From Pedobacter frigoris (lineage in GTDB: Bacteria; Bacteroidota; Bacteroidia; Sphingobacteriales; Sphingobacteriaceae), in assembly GCF_005116445.1 (NCBI RefSeq), contig NZ_SWBQ01000004.1, positions 372,001 to 436,000 on the forward strand: a stretch of DNA of 64,000 nucleotides, written 5' to 3'. The translations under genes and the position numbers were made by a program. Positions 43,600 through 51,689 of this stretch are shown in pieces. The notes beneath the pieces are model-generated. The model was not told the origin of the DNA, ran no database searches, and saw nothing but the letters and a program-made list of their open reading frames with translations. Every line of letters starts with the position of its first letter. Within the stretch, counting starts at the first letter, position 1.

Positions 43600-43607
43600 T
43601 ATTTTTG
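43600..43607 (+). promoter_or_regulatory. Candidate -7 element of the nuo operon
   Basis: TATTTTTG fits TAnnTTTG, only 13 nt before the first ATG of nuoA, implying a very short leader if used. It directly follows the terminator tail of the previous gene. Confidence 0.45.
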
Positions 43608-43620
43608 TCCCATAATTATC

Positions 43621-43998
43621 ATGCTAATGGAAACGCAAAGTGCACCTGTAGATTTTCTACCTATAATATTTCAAGTAGTTGTAGCCCTAGGCTTTGTTGT
43701 GGGTACTTTAATCATAACTCACTATTTAGGCCCGAGAAGAAAGACTGCAGATAAATTGTCGACTTTCGAAGCTGGAGTTAAGGTGGTTGGGAACGCCCGT
43801 CAGCCATTTTCGATTAAGTATTTTCTCGTAGCAATACTATTTGTATTGTTTGATGTAGAGGTGATTTTTATGTACCCTTGGGCAGTTAACTTCAGAGAGT
43901 TGGGAATGGCTGGTATGGTAGAGATGTTCATCTTTATGGGAACGTTATTATTAGGCTTTATTTATGTAATAAAGAAGAAAGCGCTGGACTGGGATTAA
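43621..43998 (+). CDS. nuoA: NADH-quinone oxidoreductase subunit A
   Basis: 125-residue inner-membrane subunit of complex I with three membrane helices. It shows the conserved loop LSTFEAGVKVVGNARQPFSIKYFLVAILFVLFDVEVIFMYPWA. Translation may begin at ATG 43621 or at 43627 (METQSAP...). It begins the operon; a 106-nt gap with a second promoter-like element precedes nuoB. Confidence 0.96.
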   Translation: MLMETQSAPVDFLPIIFQVVVALGFVVGTLIITHYLGPRRKTADKLSTFEAGVKVVGNARQPFSIKYFLVAILFVLFDVEVIFMYPWAVNFRELGMAGMVEMFIFMGTLLLGFIYVIKKKALDWD

Positions 43999-44054
43999 GC
44001 TATTTAGATCGGTTCTAAATGCGGTCTCTCAGAGCGATTTGCTTTAAAAAATTG

Positions 44055-44062
44055 TAGATTTG
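44055..44062 (+). promoter_or_regulatory. Candidate internal -7 element before nuoB
   Basis: TAGATTTG fits TAnnTTTG, 42 nt upstream of the nuoB ATG in the largest gap of the operon. No matching -33 box at the expected distance. Confidence 0.35.
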
Positions 44063-44104
44063 TGGTTCATTCTTTACAGGAATGAGCCTTTTTCGTTTTG
44101 TATC

Positions 44105-44647
44105 ATGAGTAACATCAATATAGTAGACGCGCCCCCAGGCATAGAAGGATCTGGTTTTTTTGCAACCTCCCTGGATAAGGTTATCGGTTTGGCAAGATCC
44201 CACTCGTTATGGCCTTTACCATTTGCAACTTCTTGTTGTGGGATTGAATTTATGGCGACCATGGGTTCTCATTACGATTTTGGTCGTTTTGGGTCTGAAC
44301 GCCTTAGTTTTTCTCCCCGTCAGGCTGATTTGTTAATGGTAATGGGTACTATCGCAAAAAAGATGGCCCCGGTTTTAAAACAGGTTTATTTACAAATGGC
44401 TGAACCACGCTGGGTGATGGCTGTTGGCGCATGTGCATCAAGCGGAGGTATTTTTGATACCTATTCCGTATTGCAGGGTATTGATGAGATCATTCCTGTG
44501 GATGTTTATGTGCCTGGATGTCCTCCAAGACCGGAAGCGATTTTAGATGGTTTTGGCAAGATACAGGAGCTGGTTAGAAACGAATCGGGAAGAAGAAGAG
44601 ATTCTGATCAGTATAAAGAAATGTTGGCTTCATACGGAATATTGTAA
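44105..44647 (+). CDS. nuoB: NADH-quinone oxidoreductase subunit B
   Basis: Peripheral-arm subunit carrying the terminal [4Fe-4S] cluster N2. The ATG at 44105 (MSNINIVDAPPG) is chosen over an upstream TTG in frame at 44060. The cluster ligands are visible: C44-C45 in ATSCCGIEFM, C110 in VGACASSGG and C139 in VPGCPPRPE. 180 residues, normal length. Its stop overlaps the nuoC start by one base. Confidence 0.97.
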   Translation: MSNINIVDAPPGIEGSGFFATSLDKVIGLARSHSLWPLPFATSCCGIEFMATMGSHYDFGRFGSERLSFSPRQADLLMVMGTIAKKMAPVLKQVYLQMAEPRWVMAVGACASSGGIFDTYSVLQGIDEIIPVDVYVPGCPPRPEAILDGFGKIQELVRNESGRRRDSDQYKEMLASYGIL

Positions 44648-45150
44648 TGGCAGAAGTAACAAATGAACAACTGATCCAACTGCTGACTGAGAAGTTTGGC
44701 GGAAAGATCATGGGAGTTAATGAACCGTATGGTTTGCTTACGTTTGAGACTACAACAGATGTAATTATTGATGTCCTTGGTTTTTTAAAGCAAAACGGTT
44801 TAGCAGATTTTAATTTTCTAACAGACATTACTGCAGTTCACTATCCTGAAAAGAAACATGGTATTGCCGTGGTTTATCATTTGCATAGTATGGTAAGCAG
44901 GGTAAGGGTGCGTGTAAAGGTGTTTATTGATGAGCATCATCCGGATATTCCAACAGCAACTGTTTTATGGAATTCGGCAAACTGGATGGAGAGAGAAACT
45001 TACGATTTGTTTGGAGTAAAGTTTGAAGGACATCCGGACCTGAGAAGAATCCTGAATATGGATGATTTGGGTGTACATCCAATGCTGAAGCAGTATCCTT
45101 TGGAAGATCCAAATAGAGTAGATAAAAAAGACGAATACTTTGGTAGATAA
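44647..45150 (+). CDS. nuoC: NADH-quinone oxidoreductase subunit C
   Basis: 167-residue 30-kDa-type subunit, encoded separately from nuoD, in contrast to the nuoCD fusion of enterobacteria. The signature ERETYDLFGVKFEGHPDLRRIL is near residue 116, followed by the DLGVHPMLKQYPLE tail. Overlaps nuoB by one base and precedes nuoD by 6 nt. Confidence 0.96.
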   Translation: MAEVTNEQLIQLLTEKFGGKIMGVNEPYGLLTFETTTDVIIDVLGFLKQNGLADFNFLTDITAVHYPEKKHGIAVVYHLHSMVSRVRVRVKVFIDEHHPDIPTATVLWNSANWMERETYDLFGVKFEGHPDLRRILNMDDLGVHPMLKQYPLEDPNRVDKKDEYFGR

Positions 45151-45156
45151 TAACCC

Positions 45157-46368
45157 ATGAACAATCAGCCAGTATATACAGATAATGATCCGCAGAATGA
45201 GTTGGTAACCTTAAACTTAGGTCCAACACACCCTGCTACACATGGTGTTTTTCAGAATGTAATTCAATTGGACGGAGAGCGCATCGTTAGTGGTGTATCG
45301 ACTATTGGATATATTCACCGTGCTTTTGAGAAAATCGCTGAACACAGGCCGTTTTATCAGATTACGCCTTTAACAGACAGATTGAATTACTGCTCGTCGC
45401 CAATCAATAATATGGGATGGCACATGACAGTAGAGAAATTATTAAATATTAAGACTCCAAAAAGGGTTGATTACCTGAGGGTAATGGTGATGGAGCTTTC
45501 ACGTATTTCAGATCATATCATCTGTAATACCATTATTGCACAGGATACCGGCGCTACAACCACCTTCCTTTACTTGTTTCAGTTCAGAGAACACATTTAT
45601 GAAATCTTCGAAGAAGTATGTGGCGCAAGGCTGACTACCAATATTGGTAGAATAGGAGGATTTGAAAGAGATTTCAATGACATCGCCTTTGCTAAAATCA
45701 ATAAATTTCTGAAAGAGTTCCCTGTTGCATTAAGAGAATTTGAAAGTTTACTGAACAGGAACCGCATATTCATTGACCGTACGGCTAAAGTAGCGACAGT
45801 GTCCGCTGAGCAGGCATTGGATTATGGCTGGACAGGGCCTTTACTTCGTTCTGCTGGTGTAGATTATGATGTGCGCGTGAGTGACCCATATTCTTCATAT
45901 GAAGATTTTGATTTTGAGGTGCCGGTTGGGACCAGCGGAGACATTTATGACCGCTATCTTGTAAGAAATGAAGAGATGTGGCAGAGTTTGAGGTTGATTG
46001 AGCAGGCTTTGGAAAAGATCAAAAGTGAACCTGCAGGTATTTTCCATGCCGATGTTCCTGAATTCTATTTGCCGGCTAAAGAAGAAGTATATAACAATAT
46101 GGAGGCTTTGATCTATCACTTTAAAATTGTGATGGGTGAAATTGATGCCCCTAAAGCTGAAGTTTATCATTCTGTAGAGGGTGGAAACGGAGAGCTTGGT
46201 TTTTATCTGATCAATGATGGAGGGCGTACCCCTTATCGTTTGCATTTCAGAAGACCTAGTTTTATTAATTATCAGATGTTTGCTCCTATGAGTAAAGGCA
46301 TGCTGTTGTCAGATGCCATTATCAATATGAGTAGCATGAATATTATTGCAGGAGAATTAGATGCTTAA
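45157..46368 (+). CDS. nuoD: NADH-quinone oxidoreductase subunit D
   Basis: 403-residue 49-kDa subunit that forms the quinone site with NuoB. Signatures: LNLGPTHPATHGVFQ (~residue 24-38), IGYIHRAFEKIAEHR, MELSRISDHI and the C-terminal LSDAIINMSSMNIIAGELD. Full length. Its end overlaps nuoE by 8 nt. Confidence 0.97.
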   Translation: MNNQPVYTDNDPQNELVTLNLGPTHPATHGVFQNVIQLDGERIVSGVSTIGYIHRAFEKIAEHRPFYQITPLTDRLNYCSSPINNMGWHMTVEKLLNIKTPKRVDYLRVMVMELSRISDHIICNTIIAQDTGATTTFLYLFQFREHIYEIFEEVCGARLTTNIGRIGGFERDFNDIAFAKINKFLKEFPVALREFESLLNRNRIFIDRTAKVATVSAEQALDYGWTGPLLRSAGVDYDVRVSDPYSSYEDFDFEVPVGTSGDIYDRYLVRNEEMWQSLRLIEQALEKIKSEPAGIFHADVPEFYLPAKEEVYNNMEALIYHFKIVMGEIDAPKAEVYHSVEGGNGELGFYLINDGGRTPYRLHFRRPSFINYQMFAPMSKGMLLSDAIINMSSMNIIAGELDA

Positions 46369-46873
46369 AGTAGAAGAACAACAACCTGTAGAGTTTTCGC
46401 CGGCTTTGATAGAAAAGTTTGGTGAGATAATTGGCAGATACCCACAGGGTAAACAGAAATCTGCTTTATTGCCAATGCTGCATGAAGTGCAGGCAGAACT
46501 TGGATGGTTAAGTACAGTTGCAATGGATAAAGTTGCCGCACGTCTTGACATCCAGCCTATCGAGGTATATGAAGTAGCGTCATTTTATACGATGTACTTC
46601 TTAAGACCTCAGGGTAAGTATATGTTGGAAGTATGCAGAACAGGGCCATGCTGCCTTGTTGGTGCTGAAAAGCTAATGAACCATATTGAAGACAGACTGG
46701 GTGTGAAGGAAGGCGAAGTGACACCAGACGGCTTATTTAGCTGGAGAGGCGTAGAGTGTCTGGCTGCCTGCGGATATGGTCCTGTATTGCAGATTGGCCC
46801 TGAATATACATTTTACGAAAACCTTGATGAACAAAAGGTTGACGCATTGATAGAAGATTTACGCAAGAAATAA
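46361..46873 (+). CDS. nuoE: NADH-quinone oxidoreductase subunit E
   Basis: 170-residue 24-kDa subunit with the thioredoxin-like [2Fe-2S] cluster N1a. Ligands C92 and C97 in VCRTGPCC and C133 and C137 in ECLAACGYGP have the family spacing. N-terminal helical part (PMLHEVQAELGWL) is typical. Overlaps nuoD by 8 nt and nuoF by one base. Confidence 0.97.
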   Translation: MLKVEEQQPVEFSPALIEKFGEIIGRYPQGKQKSALLPMLHEVQAELGWLSTVAMDKVAARLDIQPIEVYEVASFYTMYFLRPQGKYMLEVCRTGPCCLVGAEKLMNHIEDRLGVKEGEVTPDGLFSWRGVECLAACGYGPVLQIGPEYTFYENLDEQKVDALIEDLRKK

Positions 46874-48240
46874 TGGCTCGTAAACTATTATTAGAACACA
46901 TAAACGTACCCGGCATCAATACCCTTGATGTTTATCGCCAGAAAGGCGGATATCGTGCAGTAGAAAAGGCTTTAAAAACCCTGACCCCTGATGAAGTGGT
47001 GGAAGAGGTGAAAAAGTCAGGACTACGCGGGCGTGGTGGTGCGGGATTCCCGACAGGGATGAAATGGAGCTTTTTAGCAAAACCAGAGGGTGTTCCCCGT
47101 TATCTGGTGTGTAATGCTGATGAATCTGAACCGGGTACTTTTAAAGACCGTTATTTGATGACCCACATTCCCCATGCATTAATTGAAGGAATGATTGTTT
47201 CAAGTTTTGCATTGGGAGCGAACACCTCTTACATCTATGTAAGAGGAGAGATGATGCCTCAGATCAGGATACTGGAAAGGGCAATTGCAGAAGCTAAGAA
47301 TGCCGGATTTTTAGGTAAAAATATATTAGGTTCAGGTTATGACCTTGAGCTTTATGTTCAGCCAGGAGGCGGTGCTTATATCTGCGGGGAAGAAACGGCA
47401 TTATTAGAATCTTTAGAAGGAAAAAGAGGGAATCCAAGAATAAAACCTCCATTCCCGGCAATTGCGGGTTTATACGGTTGTCCTACTGTAGTCAATAACG
47501 TTGAATCTATTGCTGCTGTTGTCCCTATCGTTAATGACGGAGGAGATGAGTATGCGAAGATTGGAATCGGACGTAGTACAGGTACCAAGCTGATCTCTGC
47601 TTCAGGTAATTTAGTGCGACCGGGAGTGTATGAAATTGAATTGGGATTACCGGTTGAAGAATTTATTTATTCTGATGAATGGTGTGGCGGTATCGCAAAT
47701 GGAAAAAGACTGAAAGCTACGGTGGCGGGAGGATCTTCAGTTCCTATTTTACCAGCGAACCTGACTTTAAAACTTGCGAATGGCGAGCCAAGACTGATGA
47801 GCTATGAGTCTTTATCAGAAGGTGGTTTCGCTACCGGTACGATGATGGGATCAGGAGGTTTCATTGCGTTTGATGAAGATCAGTGCATTGTAAGAAACAC
47901 CTGGAATTTTTCACGCTTTTATCATCACGAGAGTTGCGGACAATGTTCGCCTTGCAGAGAGGGTACAGGATGGATGGAGAAAGTGTTGCATAGAATAGAA
48001 TACGGACATGGAAAGATGAGTGACATTGATCTTTTAGTAGACGTTTCGAAGAAAATAGAAGGAAATACGATTTGTCCGTTAGGTGATGCAGCGGCCTGGC
48101 CGGTTGCGAGTGCCATCAGACATTTCAGAGATGAATTTGAGTGGCATGTAAATGAGCCAGTTAAATCTCTAGATACAAATTATGGTTTGGCTAATTATGC
48201 TGAACCGATTGCTAAAGCAGAAGTTACGACAGGAAATTAA
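46873..48240 (+). CDS. nuoF: NADH-quinone oxidoreductase subunit F
   Basis: 455-residue 51-kDa subunit: binds NADH and FMN and carries cluster N3. The NADH/FMN loop LRGRGGAGFPTGMKW is near residue 51-65, CNADESEPGTFKDR near 85 and the glycine-rich GGGAYICGEETALLESLEG near 165. The N3 Cys box ESCGQCSPCREG lies near 355, with a later Cys in NTICPLGD. It is the entry point for electrons. Confidence 0.98.
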   Translation: MARKLLLEHINVPGINTLDVYRQKGGYRAVEKALKTLTPDEVVEEVKKSGLRGRGGAGFPTGMKWSFLAKPEGVPRYLVCNADESEPGTFKDRYLMTHIPHALIEGMIVSSFALGANTSYIYVRGEMMPQIRILERAIAEAKNAGFLGKNILGSGYDLELYVQPGGGAYICGEETALLESLEGKRGNPRIKPPFPAIAGLYGCPTVVNNVESIAAVVPIVNDGGDEYAKIGIGRSTGTKLISASGNLVRPGVYEIELGLPVEEFIYSDEWCGGIANGKRLKATVAGGSSVPILPANLTLKLANGEPRLMSYESLSEGGFATGTMMGSGGFIAFDEDQCIVRNTWNFSRFYHHESCGQCSPCREGTGWMEKVLHRIEYGHGKMSDIDLLVDVSKKIEGNTICPLGDAAAWPVASAIRHFRDEFEWHVNEPVKSLDTNYGLANYAEPIAKAEVTTGN

Positions 48241-48245
48241 CAATC

Positions 48246-49250
48246 ATGAGTGATACAGTTAAGGTAACCATAGACGGAATAACAGTAGAAGTAGCACCCG
48301 GTACAACTATCTTGAATGCTGCAAGGCAGATAGGTGGGGATATTGTACCTCCTGCAATGTGTTATTATTCAAAATTAGAAGGTAGCGGCGGAAAATGCCG
48401 TACATGCATTGTTAAGGTAAGTAAAGGTTCTGAAAAAGATCCTCGTCCGATGCCTAAACTGGTAGCGTCCTGCCGTACTACGGTCATGGATGGGATGGAA
48501 GTGTTAAATATCACCTCTCCAGAGGTGATTGAAGCGAGAAGCGGGGTTGTAGAGATGCTGTTGATCAACCACCCATTAGATTGCCCTGTTTGTGATCAGG
48601 CAGGAGAATGTGACCTTCAGAATCTGGGCTATGAGCATGGGTTGCAGAAAACCAGGTATGAATTTGAGCGCAGAACTTTCGAACGTATCGATATAGGAGA
48701 TAAGATCCAGTTGCACATGAACAGGTGTATTTTATGCTATCGTTGTGTATTTACGGCTGATCAGATCACAAATAAACGCGTTCACGGCATATTAAACAGG
48801 GGAGATCATTCAGAGATTTCTACTTATATCCAGACCGCGGTTGACAATGATTTTTCTGGTAATGTGATTGATGTTTGTCCGGTTGGCGCGCTAACAGACA
48901 AAACATTCAGGTTTAAAAATAGAGTTTGGTTTACCAAGCCAATTGATGCACACAGAGACTGCCCTACCTGCAGTGGTAAAGTGACTTTGTGGTATAAGGG
49001 TGAAGATGTTTTACGTGTAACCGCCCGTAAGGACGTTTATGGAGAAGTAGAAGAATTCATCTGTAATACCTGTCGTTTTGATAAGAAAAAAACAGCTGAC
49101 TGGACTATTGAGCACCCTACACATATTAGTGATGCTTCAGTAATTGCTTCAAATCATTATGAGACTTTAAAACCCCTGCCTGTAATTCAGGATAATCCAC
49201 AATTACAGCAAGCAAATAAGGTTGAACTAGAAAAAACCACTAAATTCTAA
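48246..49250 (+). CDS. nuoG: Short NADH-quinone oxidoreductase subunit G (iron-sulfur part only)
   Basis: Only 334 residues, where proteobacterial NuoG has ~900: the molybdopterin-type domain is missing. Cluster ligands are kept. The [2Fe-2S] site is C39, C51, C54, C76. N5 is H109, C113, C116, C122. N4 is C161, C164, C167, C211 (CILCYRC and DVCPVGAL). A further pair of CxxC motifs (C239/C242 and C273/C276) opens what would be the missing domain, and the protein ends ~55 residues later. A short NuoG of this kind is usual in Bacteroidota, so it is not a local truncation. Confidence 0.93.
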   Translation: MSDTVKVTIDGITVEVAPGTTILNAARQIGGDIVPPAMCYYSKLEGSGGKCRTCIVKVSKGSEKDPRPMPKLVASCRTTVMDGMEVLNITSPEVIEARSGVVEMLLINHPLDCPVCDQAGECDLQNLGYEHGLQKTRYEFERRTFERIDIGDKIQLHMNRCILCYRCVFTADQITNKRVHGILNRGDHSEISTYIQTAVDNDFSGNVIDVCPVGALTDKTFRFKNRVWFTKPIDAHRDCPTCSGKVTLWYKGEDVLRVTARKDVYGEVEEFICNTCRFDKKKTADWTIEHPTHISDASVIASNHYETLKPLPVIQDNPQLQQANKVELEKTTKF

Positions 49251-50287
49251 TGGACTTAGCTTTTGTTATAGAAAAATTTGTGCTGGTAACCATCATTTTT
49301 GCGATCAGTTTATTGATAGCGATGTATTCTACCTATGCAGAGCGAAAGGTCGCTGCCTTTTTACAGGACAGACTTGGACCGGACAGAGCAGGGCCTTTTG
49401 GAATTCTTCAACCACTTGCTGATGGAGTAAAGATGTTTATGAAGGAAGAAATTGTTCCTTCTAATGCGAGTAAATGGTTGTTCATGGTAGGGCCTGGTCT
49501 GGCCATGCTAACCGCCTGTATTGGTACGGCGGTAATCCCATGGGGAAGTGACATTACGATTGGCGACCGGGTAATTCCTTTGCAGGTTACGGATATCAAC
49601 GTCGGTATTTTATACATTTTTGGGGTAGTTTCTCTTGGTGTATATGGTGTAATGATTGGTGGTTGGGCTTCCAACAATAAATATTCTTTGCTGAGTGCAA
49701 TTCGTGCGGCCTCTCAGAATATCAGTTATGAGATCGCAATGGGATTATCCATCATTGCCTTATTGCTGGTAACGAATACCATGAGTCTAAAGGAAATTGT
49801 AGATCAGCAGCACGGGTGGCGCTGGAATGTATTGTATCAGCCCCTTGGCTTTCTGATTTTTCTGATCTGCTCTTTTGCCGAGACCAACAGGGCGCCATTT
49901 GATTTACCTGAGTGTGAAACTGAGTTGATCGGTGGATACCATACTGAGTATTCTTCGATGAAACTCGGCTTTTACCTGTTTGCGGAATACATCAATATGT
50001 TTGTTTCTTCTGCGGTAATGGCCACATTATACTTTGGAGGATACAATTATCCGGGGATGGATACTATGGCTGTATGGCTTGGGCCGACATGGGCTCCGCT
50101 GTTTGGCACATTCATTTTCTTTGTTAAAATATTTGCATTTATATTTTTCTTCATGTGGGTACGCTGGACAATTCCTCGTTTCCGCTATGACCAGTTGATG
50201 CATTTGGGCTGGAAAGGATTGATCCCTCTGGCTATAGCGAATATCATTATCACAGGTATTGTGATTGCAATAATTGAGAAGTTTTAA
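49250..50287 (+). CDS. nuoH: NADH-quinone oxidoreductase subunit H
   Basis: 345-residue membrane subunit with about eight helices that links the quinone site to the proton channels. Signatures: YAERKVAAFLQDRLGPDRAGPFGILQPLADGVKMF (in the first 65 residues) and FAETNRAPFDLPECETELIGGYHTEYSSMKL near residue 205. Overlaps nuoG by one base. An AAGGAGG-like sequence at ~50310 precedes the next gene. Confidence 0.97.
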   Translation: MDLAFVIEKFVLVTIIFAISLLIAMYSTYAERKVAAFLQDRLGPDRAGPFGILQPLADGVKMFMKEEIVPSNASKWLFMVGPGLAMLTACIGTAVIPWGSDITIGDRVIPLQVTDINVGILYIFGVVSLGVYGVMIGGWASNNKYSLLSAIRAASQNISYEIAMGLSIIALLLVTNTMSLKEIVDQQHGWRWNVLYQPLGFLIFLICSFAETNRAPFDLPECETELIGGYHTEYSSMKLGFYLFAEYINMFVSSAVMATLYFGGYNYPGMDTMAVWLGPTWAPLFGTFIFFVKIFAFIFFFMWVRWTIPRFRYDQLMHLGWKGLIPLAIANIIITGIVIAIIEKF

Positions 50288-50320
50288 CTGCCGCAATTGC
50301 GGATAATATAAGGAGGTTTA

Positions 50321-50821
50321 ATGGAACCATTAACCAGTAAAAAGAAAGTATTAGAACAAAAGCCACTAACGTTTGGAGAACGTATGTATCTTCCTGCGAT
50401 AGTAAAGGGATTGTCTGTTACCATAAGCCATTTATTTAAAAAAGAGGCTACAATCAGGTATCCTGAGGTAGAAAGAGAGTTCTCTACAAATTTTAGGGGC
50501 ATGCACTCTTTAAAAAGAGATGAGGAAGGAAGAGAACGTTGTACTGCATGCGGACTTTGTGCTTTATCATGCCCTGCTGAGGCGATCACGATGATTGCTG
50601 CTGAGCGCAAGCCGGAAGAGAAAGCGCTGTACCGTGAGGAAAAATATGCATCTGTATATGAAATCAACATGTTACGTTGCATTTTCTGCGGTTTATGTGA
50701 GGAAGCTTGTCCTAAAGAGGCCATTTATCTTGACGGTCCGATAGTGCCTTCAGATTACCTGCGTAAGGACTTCATTTATGGTAAAGACAAGCTGGTAGAA
50801 CAGCCATTAGATAATAAATAG
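50321..50821 (+). CDS. nuoI: NADH-quinone oxidoreductase subunit I
   Basis: 166-residue ferredoxin-type subunit with clusters N6a and N6b: C74-C77-C80-C84 (CTACGLCALSCP) and C120-C123-C126-C130 (CIFCGLCEEACP). Start chosen at ATG 50321, 10 nt after a strong AAGGAGG-type ribosome-binding site, unusual for this window. Passes electrons from NuoG to NuoB. Confidence 0.97.
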   Translation: MEPLTSKKKVLEQKPLTFGERMYLPAIVKGLSVTISHLFKKEATIRYPEVEREFSTNFRGMHSLKRDEEGRERCTACGLCALSCPAEAITMIAAERKPEEKALYREEKYASVYEINMLRCIFCGLCEEACPKEAIYLDGPIVPSDYLRKDFIYGKDKLVEQPLDNK

Positions 50822-50841
50822 ACAATAAATTAACATAGATA

Positions 50842-51339
50842 ATGGGTACATCAGTATTCTATTTTGTAGCAACATTAAGCGTGATTTTCTCACTGATGGT
50901 TATTTTTTCAAAAAACCCGGTGCATAGCGTCCTTTACCTGATTGTTACATTTTTTACCTTTACGGTTCATTATATTCTTTTGAATGCTCAGTTCCTTGCT
51001 GTTGTAAACTTCATTGTTTACATGGGGGCAATTATGGTTTTGTTCCTCTTTGTGCTCATGCTATTGAACTTAAATAAGGACAATGAACCTTTGAAATCTA
51101 ACATGGTGAAGATCGTAGGTGTGATTGCGGGATGTTGCCTGGTAGTAACGCTGGTAGGATCTTTAAAGGCAACGGCAATTTCAGATCCTGTTATTTTAAG
51201 AAATCCAAACCTGGGTCTACTGAAAAATCTTGGAAAGGAACTATTTGGACCTTATATGTTGCCGTTTGAACTGTCGTCAATACTATTGCTTTCTGCAATG
51301 GTTGGTGCGGTATTGTTAACTAAAAAAGAAAAAGTATAG
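50842..51339 (+). CDS. nuoJ: NADH-quinone oxidoreductase subunit J
   Basis: 165-residue membrane subunit with five helices; NFIVYMGAIMVLFLFVLMLLNL (~56-77) is the conserved third helix with its pi-bulge region. Part of the proton path. Its stop overlaps a GTG that could start nuoK. Confidence 0.95.
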   Translation: MGTSVFYFVATLSVIFSLMVIFSKNPVHSVLYLIVTFFTFTVHYILLNAQFLAVVNFIVYMGAIMVLFLFVLMLLNLNKDNEPLKSNMVKIVGVIAGCCLVVTLVGSLKATAISDPVILRNPNLGLLKNLGKELFGPYMLPFELSSILLLSAMVGAVLLTKKEKV

Positions 51340-51347
51340 TGGAAAAC

Positions 51348-51668
51348 ATGACTCAACAATTACAGGGTGTTCCGCTTAACCATTACATTTGGTTAAGTGC
51401 TATTATTTTCACCATAGGCGTTATAGGTGTATTGACACGTAGAAATGCGATCGTTATTTTCATGTCTGTCGAACTCATGCTGAATGCTGTTAACTTATTG
51501 CTGACTGCATTCTCAGTACACAGCAATGATCCTTCAGGGCAAGTATTTGTATTTTTCATTATGGCTTTGGCTGCCGCAGAAGTTGCAGTGGGCTTAAGTA
51601 TTATTGTAATGGTTTACAGGAATACACAATCAGTAGATATTAATGTGTTGAATCGCCTTAAGTGGTAG
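51348..51668 (+). CDS. nuoK: NADH-quinone oxidoreductase subunit K
   Basis: 106 residues from the ATG at 51348; a GTG at 51339 overlapping the nuoJ stop would add three residues. Three helices, with the key Glu in VIFMSVELMLNAVNLLL and a second in AAAEVAVGLSIIV. Homologue of Mrp antiporter subunit MnhC; part of the proton channel. Confidence 0.95.
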   Translation: MTQQLQGVPLNHYIWLSAIIFTIGVIGVLTRRNAIVIFMSVELMLNAVNLLLTAFSVHSNDPSGQVFVFFIMALAAAEVAVGLSIIVMVYRNTQSVDINVLNRLKW

Positions 51669-51689
51669 TTATTAAGAATAAGTTATAAG

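Noticed and set aside
44060..44104. TTG start of nuoB
   Set aside because: The ATG at 44105 gives the usual NuoB N-terminus; the upstream codons belong to the leader.
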